A stretch of 64,000 nt of DNA, taken from contig NC_135774.1 in assembly GCF_028453695.1 (NCBI RefSeq), positions 496,001 through 560,000 of the forward strand. The letters are read 5' to 3'. Under the pieces are notes generated by a model. That model saw only the letters and a program-made list of their open reading frames with translations. It did not search any database and was not told the DNA's origin. The stretch comes from Augochlora pura (lineage: Eukaryota > Arthropoda > Insecta > Hymenoptera > Halictidae). A program made the position numbers and the translations under genes. Below, one piece after another: positions 38,476-48,746 of this stretch; within the stretch, counting starts at the first letter, position 1; every line of letters begins with the position of its first letter.

Positions 38476-41230
38476 TCGCGTCCTGCCGTGCCCACCATAT
38501 CACCATGCCGCACCAAAACGAACCAAATCGTACCGCTACAACAGTACCACTATACACACATGTCCATCTACCATCTAATTAATCATATATATCTTCCTGT
38601 ATATATATATAGACAGTGTACGGTATACGGTACCAGCATTCATACCGGTGGTCAGCCCTGCCACGATCGTCTGCCTCACCGATGCCTCTCTCCTTATTTA
38701 TTCGTTCATCGATGAAAAAATTGGCACAGTTTCGATTAACAACTTTAAACGCGTCAAGGAAAGACGACGATTTGAAATTTTTGTTCTTCGAGCTTGAAAG
38801 TATGATAGAAAGTTGAACCGAACGCGACCGATGAGATTGTCGAGGGTCGAATTCGAAAGATGTACATAGCACAAGATGGAGCAAAGTTACGTACGCGCGC
38901 GCGCAATTTTCTGTACGTAGACGCGTACGTGTGTATACGCGTCTGTACAGGAATTTCTATGAGCCTATCGACTGTTTCGTGTTAAAATATATGCGGCACC
39001 TTGAGCAAGAGAAAGAAACACGCCGGCGTTATTTGCGATCGAGGAGAGGTAATAAACCCAGAAACACCAGTTGGGGCCACTACACCCGCCTTCTTCAAGA
39101 GGGCAACGAACTCTGTCCTCGCACTGTATTACATTACGACCGATGTCACTCGGTATAGGTACACTCGTTCGCGACAACTTGGCGCGGCATGGCGCGACAC
39201 GAGGCGACGCGGGTTGGTTGGTTTCTCCAAACCATACCGCCGCGATCGATCGGTTCAAATTCAAAATTTGCCGATCGAGTCTGTACAGGCGGTCACAGCC
39301 TATTTAAACGTTCGCTCGGTTCAACGTTGACCAGTTTGAGCCGAGTCCATCTTGGAATTAATCTTGGAAACCCAAACCTTGAACATTTGTCGAGCATTTA
39401 CCTTTTCATTCGCACTCGATGCAGTCTCACCTATTATCGCAGCATCGAGCCACGGAGCGTAAACAGCTTTTTGGTTGCCTCCCTCCGTCAAGGATATTTC
39501 TTGTCCGGATCATTTCGTACGGCGGATACCAAATGGCCGGCCGGCATTCCTGTAATGTACGAGAGTCGTGAAAATAGCATATTAACGAAATTAGCATAAG
39601 AGGAGAAAGTCGCGGTCGTCGGCCTTTCGACCACGTTTGCTTCGAGTGCCGAATCTGCGAATTTTCGTGCGCGCGGCACTGCCGGCCAAGTAACAAGTTG
39701 GAGTTTACGCCGAAGACAATCGGCAAATCGGATCGCGAACATCGAGTCCGATAGACGATGCAGTCGCGGGCGAATAGTTCTATATATTTGTACGAGTTCA
39801 AAGACGAGGCGATCCACCCTTAAGCTTTGCTAAAATCGCTAGTCGCGACGCTCTCTCTAGTCAAATGGATTTCACGCGCGCGGTAGCAACAAGCAACATC
39901 ATCGTCGAGCAGGCTTATCAATGCTCGTGAAAAAGAAACGACAGTGTTTCGCGCGACCAAAGAAAATGATCCCAGCCTTGATAACTGGATTCTGCCAATG
40001 ACCCGAGCCGATCGTTGCCCCTCGAGTGGTCAACCACCTGCTCCCTCGATAAACATTATATCGCGTTCCGCGTGTCTCCTCAAAGAATCATTTCTTTTCA
40101 TATAATTATCCGCACTCCCGACAATCGGTTCGCTTCGCTTTAAAAGTAAAAGTGGGTGGTGCCGTGGCCGCGCGGAGAAAAGTCGCACCGTTTGTCCGTG
40201 ACGATCGGCGCGTCGTAAAGTTCGTTATACCTGAAAGGAGATCAACGGAAGGTTATCATTACCGGTGAATAACTCGCGTAGCGTCGAGTGTCGCGAGCCG
40301 ACGCGGCTCGACGGTCCTTGGAGAAAAATTCGTTTCATCGAACCCAAAGTAGTCGTCCTTAAGACGAATGAAAAATGATTTCATTACTGCGGGAGATTGC
40401 GCGGCCTTTCGCAGGGACGGATTCATCGCATGGCGCGGCGAACGTCGGCGCAAACTGGTCGCGTGCGTTCACGAAAGAGGATGCGAGAGACCTCGGAAAC
40501 ACGGAAATGTCGTGTCGGTTCGAAATCGTTACGAAATCGAGACGAGATCGATGAAAGATCAAATGTTCCGATTCGATTAGAGCTCCCTGTTTCCCGTCGA
40601 AGTAACGGTTGCAGATTTTTGCCGCAGTCCCGGCACGCTGGGAGCCGAGCTAGGGTCGGTACCCCTCGATTCGTTCTCGCGTACGCGCCAGGAACGATTC
40701 GAGAAGACGCAGAAACGTTCGATGGTCTTCGAACCGACGGGAACCCAACGTCTCCAGATTTCTTTCGTATTTGTACTTTCGCTCGAGAAAATAGTCGACG
40801 TTGTCGAAGGATTACGTTCGACTTGTACAATACAGATACGATTTGAATCGCGATCGTCGCACGTTCTCTGCGAGAGCATACAATGGTGTCAGCAGTCAGC
40901 ACTTGTTTCAGACACGTACGTAGTTTCGTATTCGTTGCCGCCGCGTCGCGTCGCGTCCGATGTATCTACTCGCGATCTTTACCGTGTCCTAGCGGTACCG
41001 CGAAACAGAGTACATACAATATCGATACCTGATGATTTCTATCATCGGTTACGCTTTGTTCTCCTTCGCCCATGTATAAGATGCATCTATATGTATATTT
41101 GACGAACACACCGATAGATGGACGTTTAAAAATGGAATCTCCTACGCGACCTTTGCTGACTAAGGGGGTTGGGAGGGGAACAGCGAGAATAGGGAGGAGG
41201 AGTGGGGAGGACGGAATGGGGAACGAGAGA

Positions 41231-41283
41231 AAAAGAGAGAGAGAGAGACAGAGAGAGAGAGAAAGAGAGCGAGGACGAACGAG
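41231..41283. repeat. GA-rich purine tract
   Basis: Imperfect (GA)n over about 50 bases, 1.1 kb upstream of the CYP306A1 start codon. GAGAG is the core site of GAGA-type factors, so a promoter role is possible but unproven. Confidence 0.7.
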
Positions 41284-41419
41284 AGAGAAACGTGGATGCA
41301 TCGAAAAGTGAAAACGAACGAAGGGGCGAAGGGCGTTCGAGCAGGTACACGGGGAACGACTGTCCGCGGTAAAGGAACGACGGGCAGGCATCAGGTATCC
41401 GAGAGTCGGCGATCTCCGA

Positions 41420-41440
41420 GCTTAGCAGTTTGGTAAGTTT
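41420..41440 (+). other. Candidate 5' UTR splice donor of CYP306A1
   Basis: A consensus donor, TTG followed by GTAAGTTT, falls at 41432/41433. If paired with the strong acceptor at 42250 it would define a non-coding first exon and an intron of 818 bases. Other donors cannot be excluded. Confidence 0.3.
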
Positions 41441-42032
41441 GAACGCACGGCGTTGTCGTTTCGTTCCGTGCTCAGAGAACTGGTTGACTCTTTAAAGGCG
41501 ACAATAGAAAAGGAAGCTGCGGAAGAAGAAGGAGAAGAAATCGCGGGGTACGTATCGATCTTAGAATCTGTAAATGTTGAACAGTTCGAACCGTACCTGT
41601 CCGAACGTGTCTCGCCGATGCATTTGTTAGTCAAACGAGACTGTTTCTCGGTATACGTTAACGTCGGAGGGACAAAAGCTTACCGATCGTCGAGCCATTC
41701 CGTAGTCTGGCTGTCGAGGCAGCGGTCGTGGTCTCGATCGCGATTTGGAAACTGCTCGTTCGTTTGCTAACCGCTGTCGCCGTTTCTGAGCAGAGCAACC
41801 TCTGTAATTACTCTGTAGTTGCTGTCATCTCCGATTGGAATAATTAATAGAAGCAGACTTTCGATGGGGAATAGACTGTAGACGATACAACGACCTAGGT
41901 ACGTTCTGGTATCTCGACGAGGAGCCGAATCGGTTGGGATTACAGATAAAGAGCACGTGTTTCGCCACGCGCCTTATAATATTCTGCGCATGAACGAGCA
42001 GTTGAACGGACAAGCGACGGAACACGTGCCGG

Positions 42033-42060
42033 TGCGGCGCGGCGCGGCGCGGCGCGACGC
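42033..42060. repeat. (GGCGC)n pentamer repeat
   Basis: Five near-perfect GGCGC units, about 280 bases upstream of the CYP306A1 start codon. If the proposed 5' UTR intron is real, it lies inside that intron. Confidence 0.8.
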
Positions 42061-42211
42061 GCGAATAAGTGCGCGCTGCTAGAAGCTGCAACTCTTTTCT
42101 GTGATTCAGTTTTACGGCGCGCGACAGTTCGGTATCGTTCGTTTGCTAAATTTTACTTTTGCATGCTCGACGGAACGAACGGGTCGCCGCATGCAGCGTT
42201 TCCTTAATTAG

Positions 42212-42250
42212 GAATCGCGTTATCCTCGTTCGTCCTTTACCTGTTTCCAG
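42212..42250 (+). other. Strong splice acceptor upstream of CYP306A1 ATG
   Basis: A branch-like CTTAAT near 42212 and a pyrimidine-rich stretch precede TTTCCAG ending at 42250, 91 bases before the start codon. This has the quality of a real 3' splice site and implies at least one upstream non-coding exon. Confidence 0.5.
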
Positions 42251-42341
42251 TAGAGTCGCACGGACCGTTGGACGGACTAGCCAATAGAGGCTGCTCGGCT
42301 TTGGAAAGAGATTGGCAAGAGAGAAGGATTCCGTGGTCGCG

Positions 42342-44366
42342 ATGAATCTCGTTTACACGATATTCTTCGCGTCCCTCTTGTTTCTGGCGTACCTGTTCGA
42401 CAAAAGCCGAAGGAAGGCGACGGCTCGTCGCCTTCCCCCCGGGCCCTGGCAGCTCCCGATCCTTGGATACCTTCCGTGGATCGACGCGGAAAAGCCGCAC
42501 GAATCTTTGACCAAACTGGCCAGGCGTTACGGGCCTATCTGCGGGCTCCGCATGGGTTCCGTCTATACCGTTCTCCTCTCGGACCCTCGACTGATCAAGG
42601 AGTCCTTCGCGCAGGACGCGTGCACCGGTAGAGCACCTTTGCATCTCACCCACGGAATCATGCAGGGATACGGTAAGACGCGCGACACGTCGACGCAACC
42701 GCGATAGATCTCGTTTTCGAATTTCCCATTTTCCCGTTCGATTCGCGCAGGCCTGGTCTGCGCCGAGGGCAATCGTTGGAAAGACCAAAGGAAATTCGTC
42801 AGCTGCTGCTTGAGGAACTTTGGCATGGTGAAGCACGAAGGGCCGAGACGAGATAAACTGGAGGAAAGGATATCGCGTGCCGCGGACGAATGCGTATCGG
42901 TAATAAAGAAACAATTAACGTTCGATATTTTTCGATTTTTCGATTCGTTTAACCGGCGAAACGCGAAACACCGTTTCGGTCGCGGGGTGCGACGTTTTCT
43001 AGAAACTCGCGGAACGTTCGATCAACGGACCGATCGATCCTATGGACACGCTGCATCATTGCGTGGGCAATCTGGTGAACGATATCGTTTTTGGGAAAAC
43101 CTATCGCGAGGACGATCGCGTTTGGAAGTGGTTGAGGCACCTGCAAGAAGAAGGGGTCAAGCACATAGGCGTCGCTGGACCGCTCAACTTTCTGCCTCTG
43201 CTCAGGTATATCGGTTCGCTTCGTTCCGAGCTCCCACACCGACCACCGTGATTCCGCTAAATACAATAGTCATTTGCTAGACTTTTACCACGATTCGGCG
43301 AAACGATACGGTCCATTCTCGACGGAAAGAGCAAGACCCACGAAATATACCGCGGCATACTCGAAGAGCACCGTGCCCGCGCAACTAGCAGCCCCGCTAA
43401 CGTGCCTACGGACGACGACAACTTTTTAGCCGCGTTCGATGAACGGATGAGAAAGCAGAGCACCGCCGAGGATAATTATTACACGGAACCGCAACTCTTC
43501 CATCTGCTGGCCGACCTGTTCGGCGCTGGAACCGACACAACTTTGACGACTCTGCGTTGGTTCATCCTCATGTTGGCAGTCTATCCGAAAGAGCAGGTAG
43601 GTTCGGTCGACGCGCGATAATCGACGCGCGTGCTCTCGCATCTACCGAATCGGTATCGAACGGTTTGCAGGAGAAGCTCCAGGAGGAAATGGACCGATGT
43701 TTGAACGGAAACGAGTATCCGAGCTTGAAGTGCAGACCCTCGATGCCGCGCCTCGAAGCAGCCATTGCCGAAGTGCAAAGACTTCGTAGCGTCACGCCGT
43801 TGGGTATTCCTCATGGAACGTTGGAGGTGAGACCTACGAAACTGCGACTGTCGCGTCGTAATCGCACCGGCAACGTTTACGACCATTCGTATCCGATTCC
43901 CCATGCTCCAATTTCTCGGTGGTAGGACACCCGGATCGGCGGATACGACGTTCCGAAGGGCGCCATGATCGTGCCGATGCAATGGGCAGTTCACACCGAC
44001 CCGACGTATTGGCAGGATCCTCTCGAATTCCGGCCGGACAGATTCCTCACGGAGGATGGCAACTTTTTTAAACCGGATTCGTTTCTTCCCTTTCAAAGCG
44101 GTAACTACGCGTCGCGCGTCTTCAACTCGATTTTCCTCGACGATTCTCGAGAACGGTTTTAATCGCAAAGCGGTTCGATTGCAGGGAAGCGTGTCTGCGT
44201 TGGAGAAGAACTCGCGAGAATGATATTGTTTCTCTACGCTGGAAGGATTCTTCGAAAATTCAACGTGTCGACGCCGCCGGATGAAAGCATCGACCTCGAA
44301 GGCGACTCTGGGATCACGCTGGTTCCGAAACCCCATCGACTGATGTTCGCCGAAAGATGTCGATAA
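42342..44366 (+). CDS. CYP306A1: Cytochrome P450, CYP306A1 (phantom) type
   Basis: A microsomal P450 of the Halloween group, expected to hydroxylate carbon 25 of ecdysteroid precursors in the prothoracic gland. Seven exons assemble cleanly: 42342-42672, 42751-42899, 43003-43205, 43281-43596, 43671-43826, 43926-44100 and 44185-44366, giving 503 residues. The protein has an N-terminal membrane anchor (about 3-20) and the hinge RRLPPGPWQLPILGY. It also has the I-helix AGTDTT, the K-helix ExxR (EVQRLR), FRPDRF, and the heme loop FQSGKRVCVG with Cys448 as the iron ligand. It is full length for the family. The start is the first in-frame ATG after the 42250 acceptor. CYP306A1 rather than another CYP2-clan member is inferred from sequence character and from CYP18A1 lying next to it, a known pairing in insects. 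The introns are all short (74-103 bases). A possible ATTAAA polyadenylation hexamer lies at 44898-44903. Confidence 0.9.
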
Positions 44367-45411
44367 CCGACCAGCTCGTTTTCACTTTGTTCGGTCGATC
44401 GTTCCGAATGAGATCGCAACCTAACGTTTTATTTTGCAAACCGTTTCTGTAATCTATAGGCTAAACGTTAAATAATACATCAATTTCCTACACGTGCACG
44501 TAATCACTCGTATACGCGCCACATCACAGTGTCGTATTCTCGCTTGCGTGGATATTGTAAAAAAAAAAGCACAGATTTAGCGAATCGATCTTGCGCAATT
44601 CTCGTTACGCCTTAACGCGACGCGCCGGTACGGATTACGGATTACTGATCGAGTCGGATTCGGTGCATCGACGATCGAATACGCACAGTCGACAAGAGTT
44701 TTCGTTATTCGTAGAGGAACGTCGAAGCGTTCGACGATTGGCACGGTCAGATTTGCTGCGCACCGCGCATATCCATGCGGCGGCGCCGCCGCCGCCTCTT
44801 TTCGTCGGACCCTATCCTGTGGAGGTTGTTGGGGAGAAACAGCAATATGCGCGCAGCTCGAGAAACAACGTGTTTAATCGTAAGAAATGAGAACAATATT
44901 AAATAACATTGATTCGCGGTTAGCGGGTGAACACACTAGAGAGCGGTAGTCCTCGTTTCGAGCATGCCGCGGCACTTAACTTTCTTACCAAAGAACACGG
45001 CCGAAGCAGCAACGCGGCCGGCACCGCGTCCATCTATAATACGTATGTATATCCACGCATACGCGTACGATACGCGAACGCTTCGAAATGAATCGCGCAG
45101 AGAGCTTCGCCCGTGTTCCGTGACTCGCACTACAAAGTCTTTGGAAATGATTTTACGATCGCGATATCACACGGACCTCGAAGATCCAACATCCTAAATT
45201 CGTGATTCACAGCCTTAATTTTTGTTCGCGGTCGTCGCTCGTGGATCATCGAGTCTCGCGTAGCTTTTCAAATTTTTTTCACGCTACGCAGTCGAACGAT
45301 CCGCATCCGTATTTGCGTAGAGCCGCGTCGAAACACTGTCGACGCGACCCTCGCATCGATTCGATCGTACAGAGTAGACAATTTTTTGTGACGGTCATCG
45401 CGTCCGCCATA

Positions 45412-45480
45412 ATCCCTCTTATTCGCCTATTCGCTTACTCGCTTATTCACTTAGTCGCTTACTCGCTTACTCGCTTATCC
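45412..45480. repeat. 8-bp CGCTTACT/CGCTTATT tandem repeat
   Basis: Roughly eight imperfect copies, between the two P450 genes. Confidence 0.8.
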
Positions 45481-45681
45481 GTCTAGTAATTAAGAAATAC
45501 ACACGCGTATGATACAAAAGTATGTACAGATTTTAAAGACGCGCCGGGACAGTTTCGTCTTGTCGCGCGTTCTCGACATCGCCTTCTCCGTCGTCTTCCT
45601 TGGTACTAGCTACTATCATTCCGTCCTCGTGCGTCCAAGTACCCTATCCCTACCATTTCCTCCTTACTCTTATCGTTATCG

Positions 45682-45810
45682 ATCGTAACTCTTACCATTA
45701 TTACTATTGCTGCTACTACTATTATTACTATGCTACTGCTACTACTACTGTTACCACTAGTACTATTGCTACCATCGCTATTACCATTATTGTCGTCGTC
45801 GTTGTTGTCC
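45682..45810. repeat. Imperfect trinucleotide repeat block
   Basis: Long run of TAC, TAT, TGC and then GTC/GTT triplets. Frames through it give runs of Tyr, Leu, Ser or Asn and are not genes. Confidence 0.8.
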
Positions 45811-46150
45811 TTATTAGTATCGTTTCTATTGATATCTATAGACAAAATTATTCTTGTTGTTATTACTATGGTCGTAGTGGTAAAGATTTCTATCGCTGCG
45901 AGTTTCGTTCTTCGAAATGTTTTCAACTGGCAACGTTTATATACGCGAATAAATAGAAAATGAAATAAAAAGTGTTGGTCTATTCATCGTCGGAGTAACG
46001 AATCGTGAGCGTGGGGATAGCTGATCGTGAACCTCGAGACCGGGATCGGGATCTGGATCTGTATAGGGATAGGGATCGGGACTCGGTTAGGAACGACTAC
46101 CGTGCTCCGTTGATCGTTGGGAAGCCAACGACAATGAACAACGAGTTCTC

Positions 46151-48282
46151 TCAATGGCTGGCAACATTTCGTAAAACAGCGCTCGCGTCGATCGACCGGT
46201 TGCTCGCGGCGTCGTCGATCAGCTCGAGATTCCTCGGTACTAGGCAAACGTGAAAAGGATCCGGTGTGACGGTGGCACCGGCGTTGCCGCGCAAACTCGG
46301 TAACGACGCGCCGACCGGCGATCTCAATTGAAAAGTGTGCATCAACGAGCTAAAGAACAGAAACAATTCCATGCGCGCTAACACGTCGCCGAGGCACATG
46401 CGTCTGCCGACACCGAAAGGCATAAAGTATTCCGGTTTCTGGACTTTACCTTCGGCCGAGAGAAATCGACTTGGCCGAAACTCCTCGGGCGCCTCCCAAA
46501 GTTTCGAATCCATGTGTACAGCGTGCAGCAGAGGCACAACCTGCGATCCAGCCGGGATTGTATAACCGTCTAACGTCACGTCCCTGTAACCAATCGCACC
46601 ACATCCAAATTGATTATTTTTCTATTTGCGTTGTCGCGCCAGCCGCGCCGCCCTCGCCCTCTTCCCCCGTCTTCGCCGCTCGAAAAGCGGTGCGATGCGA
46701 TTCGAAGAATGTTTGAAAAAGCTGAAGAGTAGGATGCGAAATAGTTACCGTGTGGTCGCATGAGTGGTTCCCAGCGGCACCACGCTCGATCTTCGCAACA
46801 CTTCGAGAATCGTTGCCTCCGTAATTGGAAGAAAAGGCAGATCCTTCAGCGCCGGCAATCTGCAATCGCCCACCACTTGATCCAGCTCTTCCCGTACCGC
46901 GGTTGCCGCTTCCGGATGATGGAGCATCAAAACGATCGCCCATTCCAGCGTAGTTTTGATCGTTTCCATCCCGGCGGAGAACAAGTCCCCGAGAATCTGT
47001 TGCATCTGCCGATCTGGTTGGAAACGAGAAGGTCCGGGTGTATTGATAAACTTGGAGAGCGATCGAGCTCGCAACGGCGACGAAGCGAGGCTTCATCTAC
47101 TCACCATGATTTTTTCCTTGGAAGAGCATCGACGCGCGACCTTCGCCCTTTGCCTTTTCGATCTCGAGCAGGTACGTGTCGACCAAGTCTCGAACGGTGC
47201 CCTCGTCGAAGGTTGCGCGATGTTGGTCGACCGCCTCTTGATAAAAGTCCGCCATCTCCGCCCGGTTCTCCGACAATTTGTTTCGGACCTTTTGCAGGCA
47301 GGGCAGATAACGCATCGTGGGTATAAAGTTCACCGCCGCCATGCTTCCGAACAGCTTGAAGCCCTCCTCGATCAAGTGCATGAATCTGCTGAATCGGGTG
47401 TCGCCGTGTTGGAAACGTACTCCCATCAAGATCGAACAAATCACGTTGCTGACCGACATGCCAAGAGACGCCGAGACGTCCATCGGCGCGCCTCGTCGCG
47501 ACGCCAGTCCTCGCAGGAACGTCTTAACCTCGCGCTACAAATACAAACGAACCGTGTTTCACTTTCCCGGCCGGAGAGCTACAACAATTGGCAAAGAAAG
47601 CTCGACGGTCCGAGCAGTCCGGCCAGCCTCGATAGTCCGAGGAGTCTGAGAGACGGCGAGCCCGAAAATCCATGGGAAGAAGAGAAGACGAGACAAGACA
47701 AGACAAGACAGAACAAGGCAAGACAAGACACGGCTATCTACAAGGTGCGCTCACCATAATTCTCGATTCCATAACTTTCTTTCCACCACCCATATAGGTC
47801 ATGCCGAAGCTCCTGAGTTTATCGTGAAGGAATTTTCTTTGCTCTTTCCACATTGCACCCTCCGTGTTGATAATACCTACGAGAAAAAAAAGGATTCTTC
47901 TATTCCTCGAATTCAAAGGAAACGAGCAACAAAATTCGAGACGAGCTTGCGAACGTTGCTACGCGCGACAAAACTTTGTGTGTATGCAAACTGCTGATAT
48001 ACGGAATCGAAAAAGATTGGCGACGCGGAAGGTCCTATCCAAGAATGAGAAAACGATGGAACATGGTCAATGGTGAAACAGCGTGGAAAACAATGAGAAA
48101 CGGTGATGGGATTGTCGGGGGAGGGAAAAAAAGAGAGAGACGGATCGAGGAGAAGAAAGAGAAAGGCCACCATTTTAATCCTCGATATCCGTATCGAACG
48201 CGAAAACGTAGCAACGCGGTGTCGCGATAACGTCGACTATCCCGAGTATGTGCTAACGAGAGATTGCCGGAGCTAGGGCTAA

Positions 48283-48314
<32 letters not shown>

Positions 48315-48746
48315 TGTGAGAGAGAGAGAGCAAAAGAGAAACACATTGCGATTGGGTTCGATTCCACACTTACCATATCCGCCGAGGATGTTGATGAACT
48401 CGGTATGCGGTCTGCCAGTAAATTCTTCGCGGCGAAATGTGTCACGTATGGTACGATGATCGCTGAGAACGACTACGAGTTGCGTTCCTAAACGGGCACT
48501 GAACATAGGGCCGTACCTTTTTGCGAGCTCGCCGTACTGAAGATGAACGTCACCTTTCAAGAACGGCAGATAACCGAACACGGGTACGCCCCAAGGGCCT
48601 GGTGGCAAGGACCGCACGTATTTAACCCATTGCAAACACCTTGCCGCCAATAGCGCACCAACGAACACGAGAAACGTACAGAGGACATCGATTCTTGTGC
48701 CGCCCATCGCCTGCCAAGTCCACTGCACGGCGTATTCTACCAGCAT
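46151..48746 (-). CDS. CYP18A1: Cytochrome P450 CYP18A1, ecdysteroid 26-hydroxylase
   Basis: CYP18A1 inactivates ecdysteroids by oxidation at carbon 26, ending the moulting-hormone pulse. Five minus-strand exons join in phase: 48746-48374, 47876-47755, 47534-47105, 47013-46749 and 46583-46151, giving 540 residues. The protein has an N-terminal anchor (about 18-36), the hinge RSLPPGPWGVPVFGYLPFL, and the stretches EEFTGRPHTEF and GGYGIINTEGAMWKEQRKF, which are highly characteristic of CYP18A1. It also has the I-helix SAGMETIKTTLEW, ExxR (EVLR), HATTRDVTLDGYTIP, FRPSRF and the heme loop FGVGRRMCLG with Cys460. The start is the first ATG and gives the usual N terminus. Intron 1 holds GA repeats and intron 2 an AGACA repeat. 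The gene is tail-to-tail with CYP306A1. I am very sure of the family assignment. Confidence 0.96.
47690..47731. repeat. (AGACA)n pentamer in CYP18A1 intron 2
   Basis: Imperfect AGACA/AGGCA units, about eight copies on the + strand (TGTCT on the coding strand), inside the intron between exons 2 and 3. It starts about 25 bases beyond the donor of exon 2. Confidence 0.85.
48286..48332. repeat. (GA)n repeat in CYP18A1 intron 1
   Basis: Two (GA) blocks within the 497-base first intron, about 45 bases inside the donor. On the coding strand they form CT runs. Confidence 0.85.

Larger units (their letters stand above)
35880..41390. other. Intergenic region between astacin and P450 genes
   Basis: No gene is confidently recognised. 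It includes a GTCACC-type hexamer repeat (about 36112-36155), a possible orphan open frame (36195-36680) overlapped by another (36466-36852), a CGCCT pentamer array (38433-38475) and a TA run near 38596-38612. Purine (GA) tracts lie near 41231-41283. The promoter of the minus-strand astacin gene should lie at its left end. Confidence 0.5.
44450..46100. other. Intergenic region between convergent P450 genes
   Basis: About 1.8 kb separates the two stop codons. No exon is seen. It holds an 8-bp CGCTTACT-type repeat (45412-45480), an imperfect TAC/TAT/GTC trinucleotide block (about 45682-45810) and a GGGATC/GGGATA hexamer repeat (about 46036-46080). Plus-strand AATAAA hexamers lie at 45948-45953 and 45964-45969. 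It contains the 3' UTRs of both genes. Confidence 0.6.

Noticed and set aside
41453..41770. Acidic, mildly coding-like frame upstream of CYP306A1
   Set aside because: It has no ATG at its start, and a splice acceptor at its left edge would leave an intron of only about 40 bases from the nearest donor. It also falls in the inferred 5' UTR intron.
48350..48372. GGGTTCGATTCC, a tRNA T-loop-like string
   Set aside because: It lies in CYP18A1 intron 1 next to the exon 1 donor and has no upstream cloverleaf.
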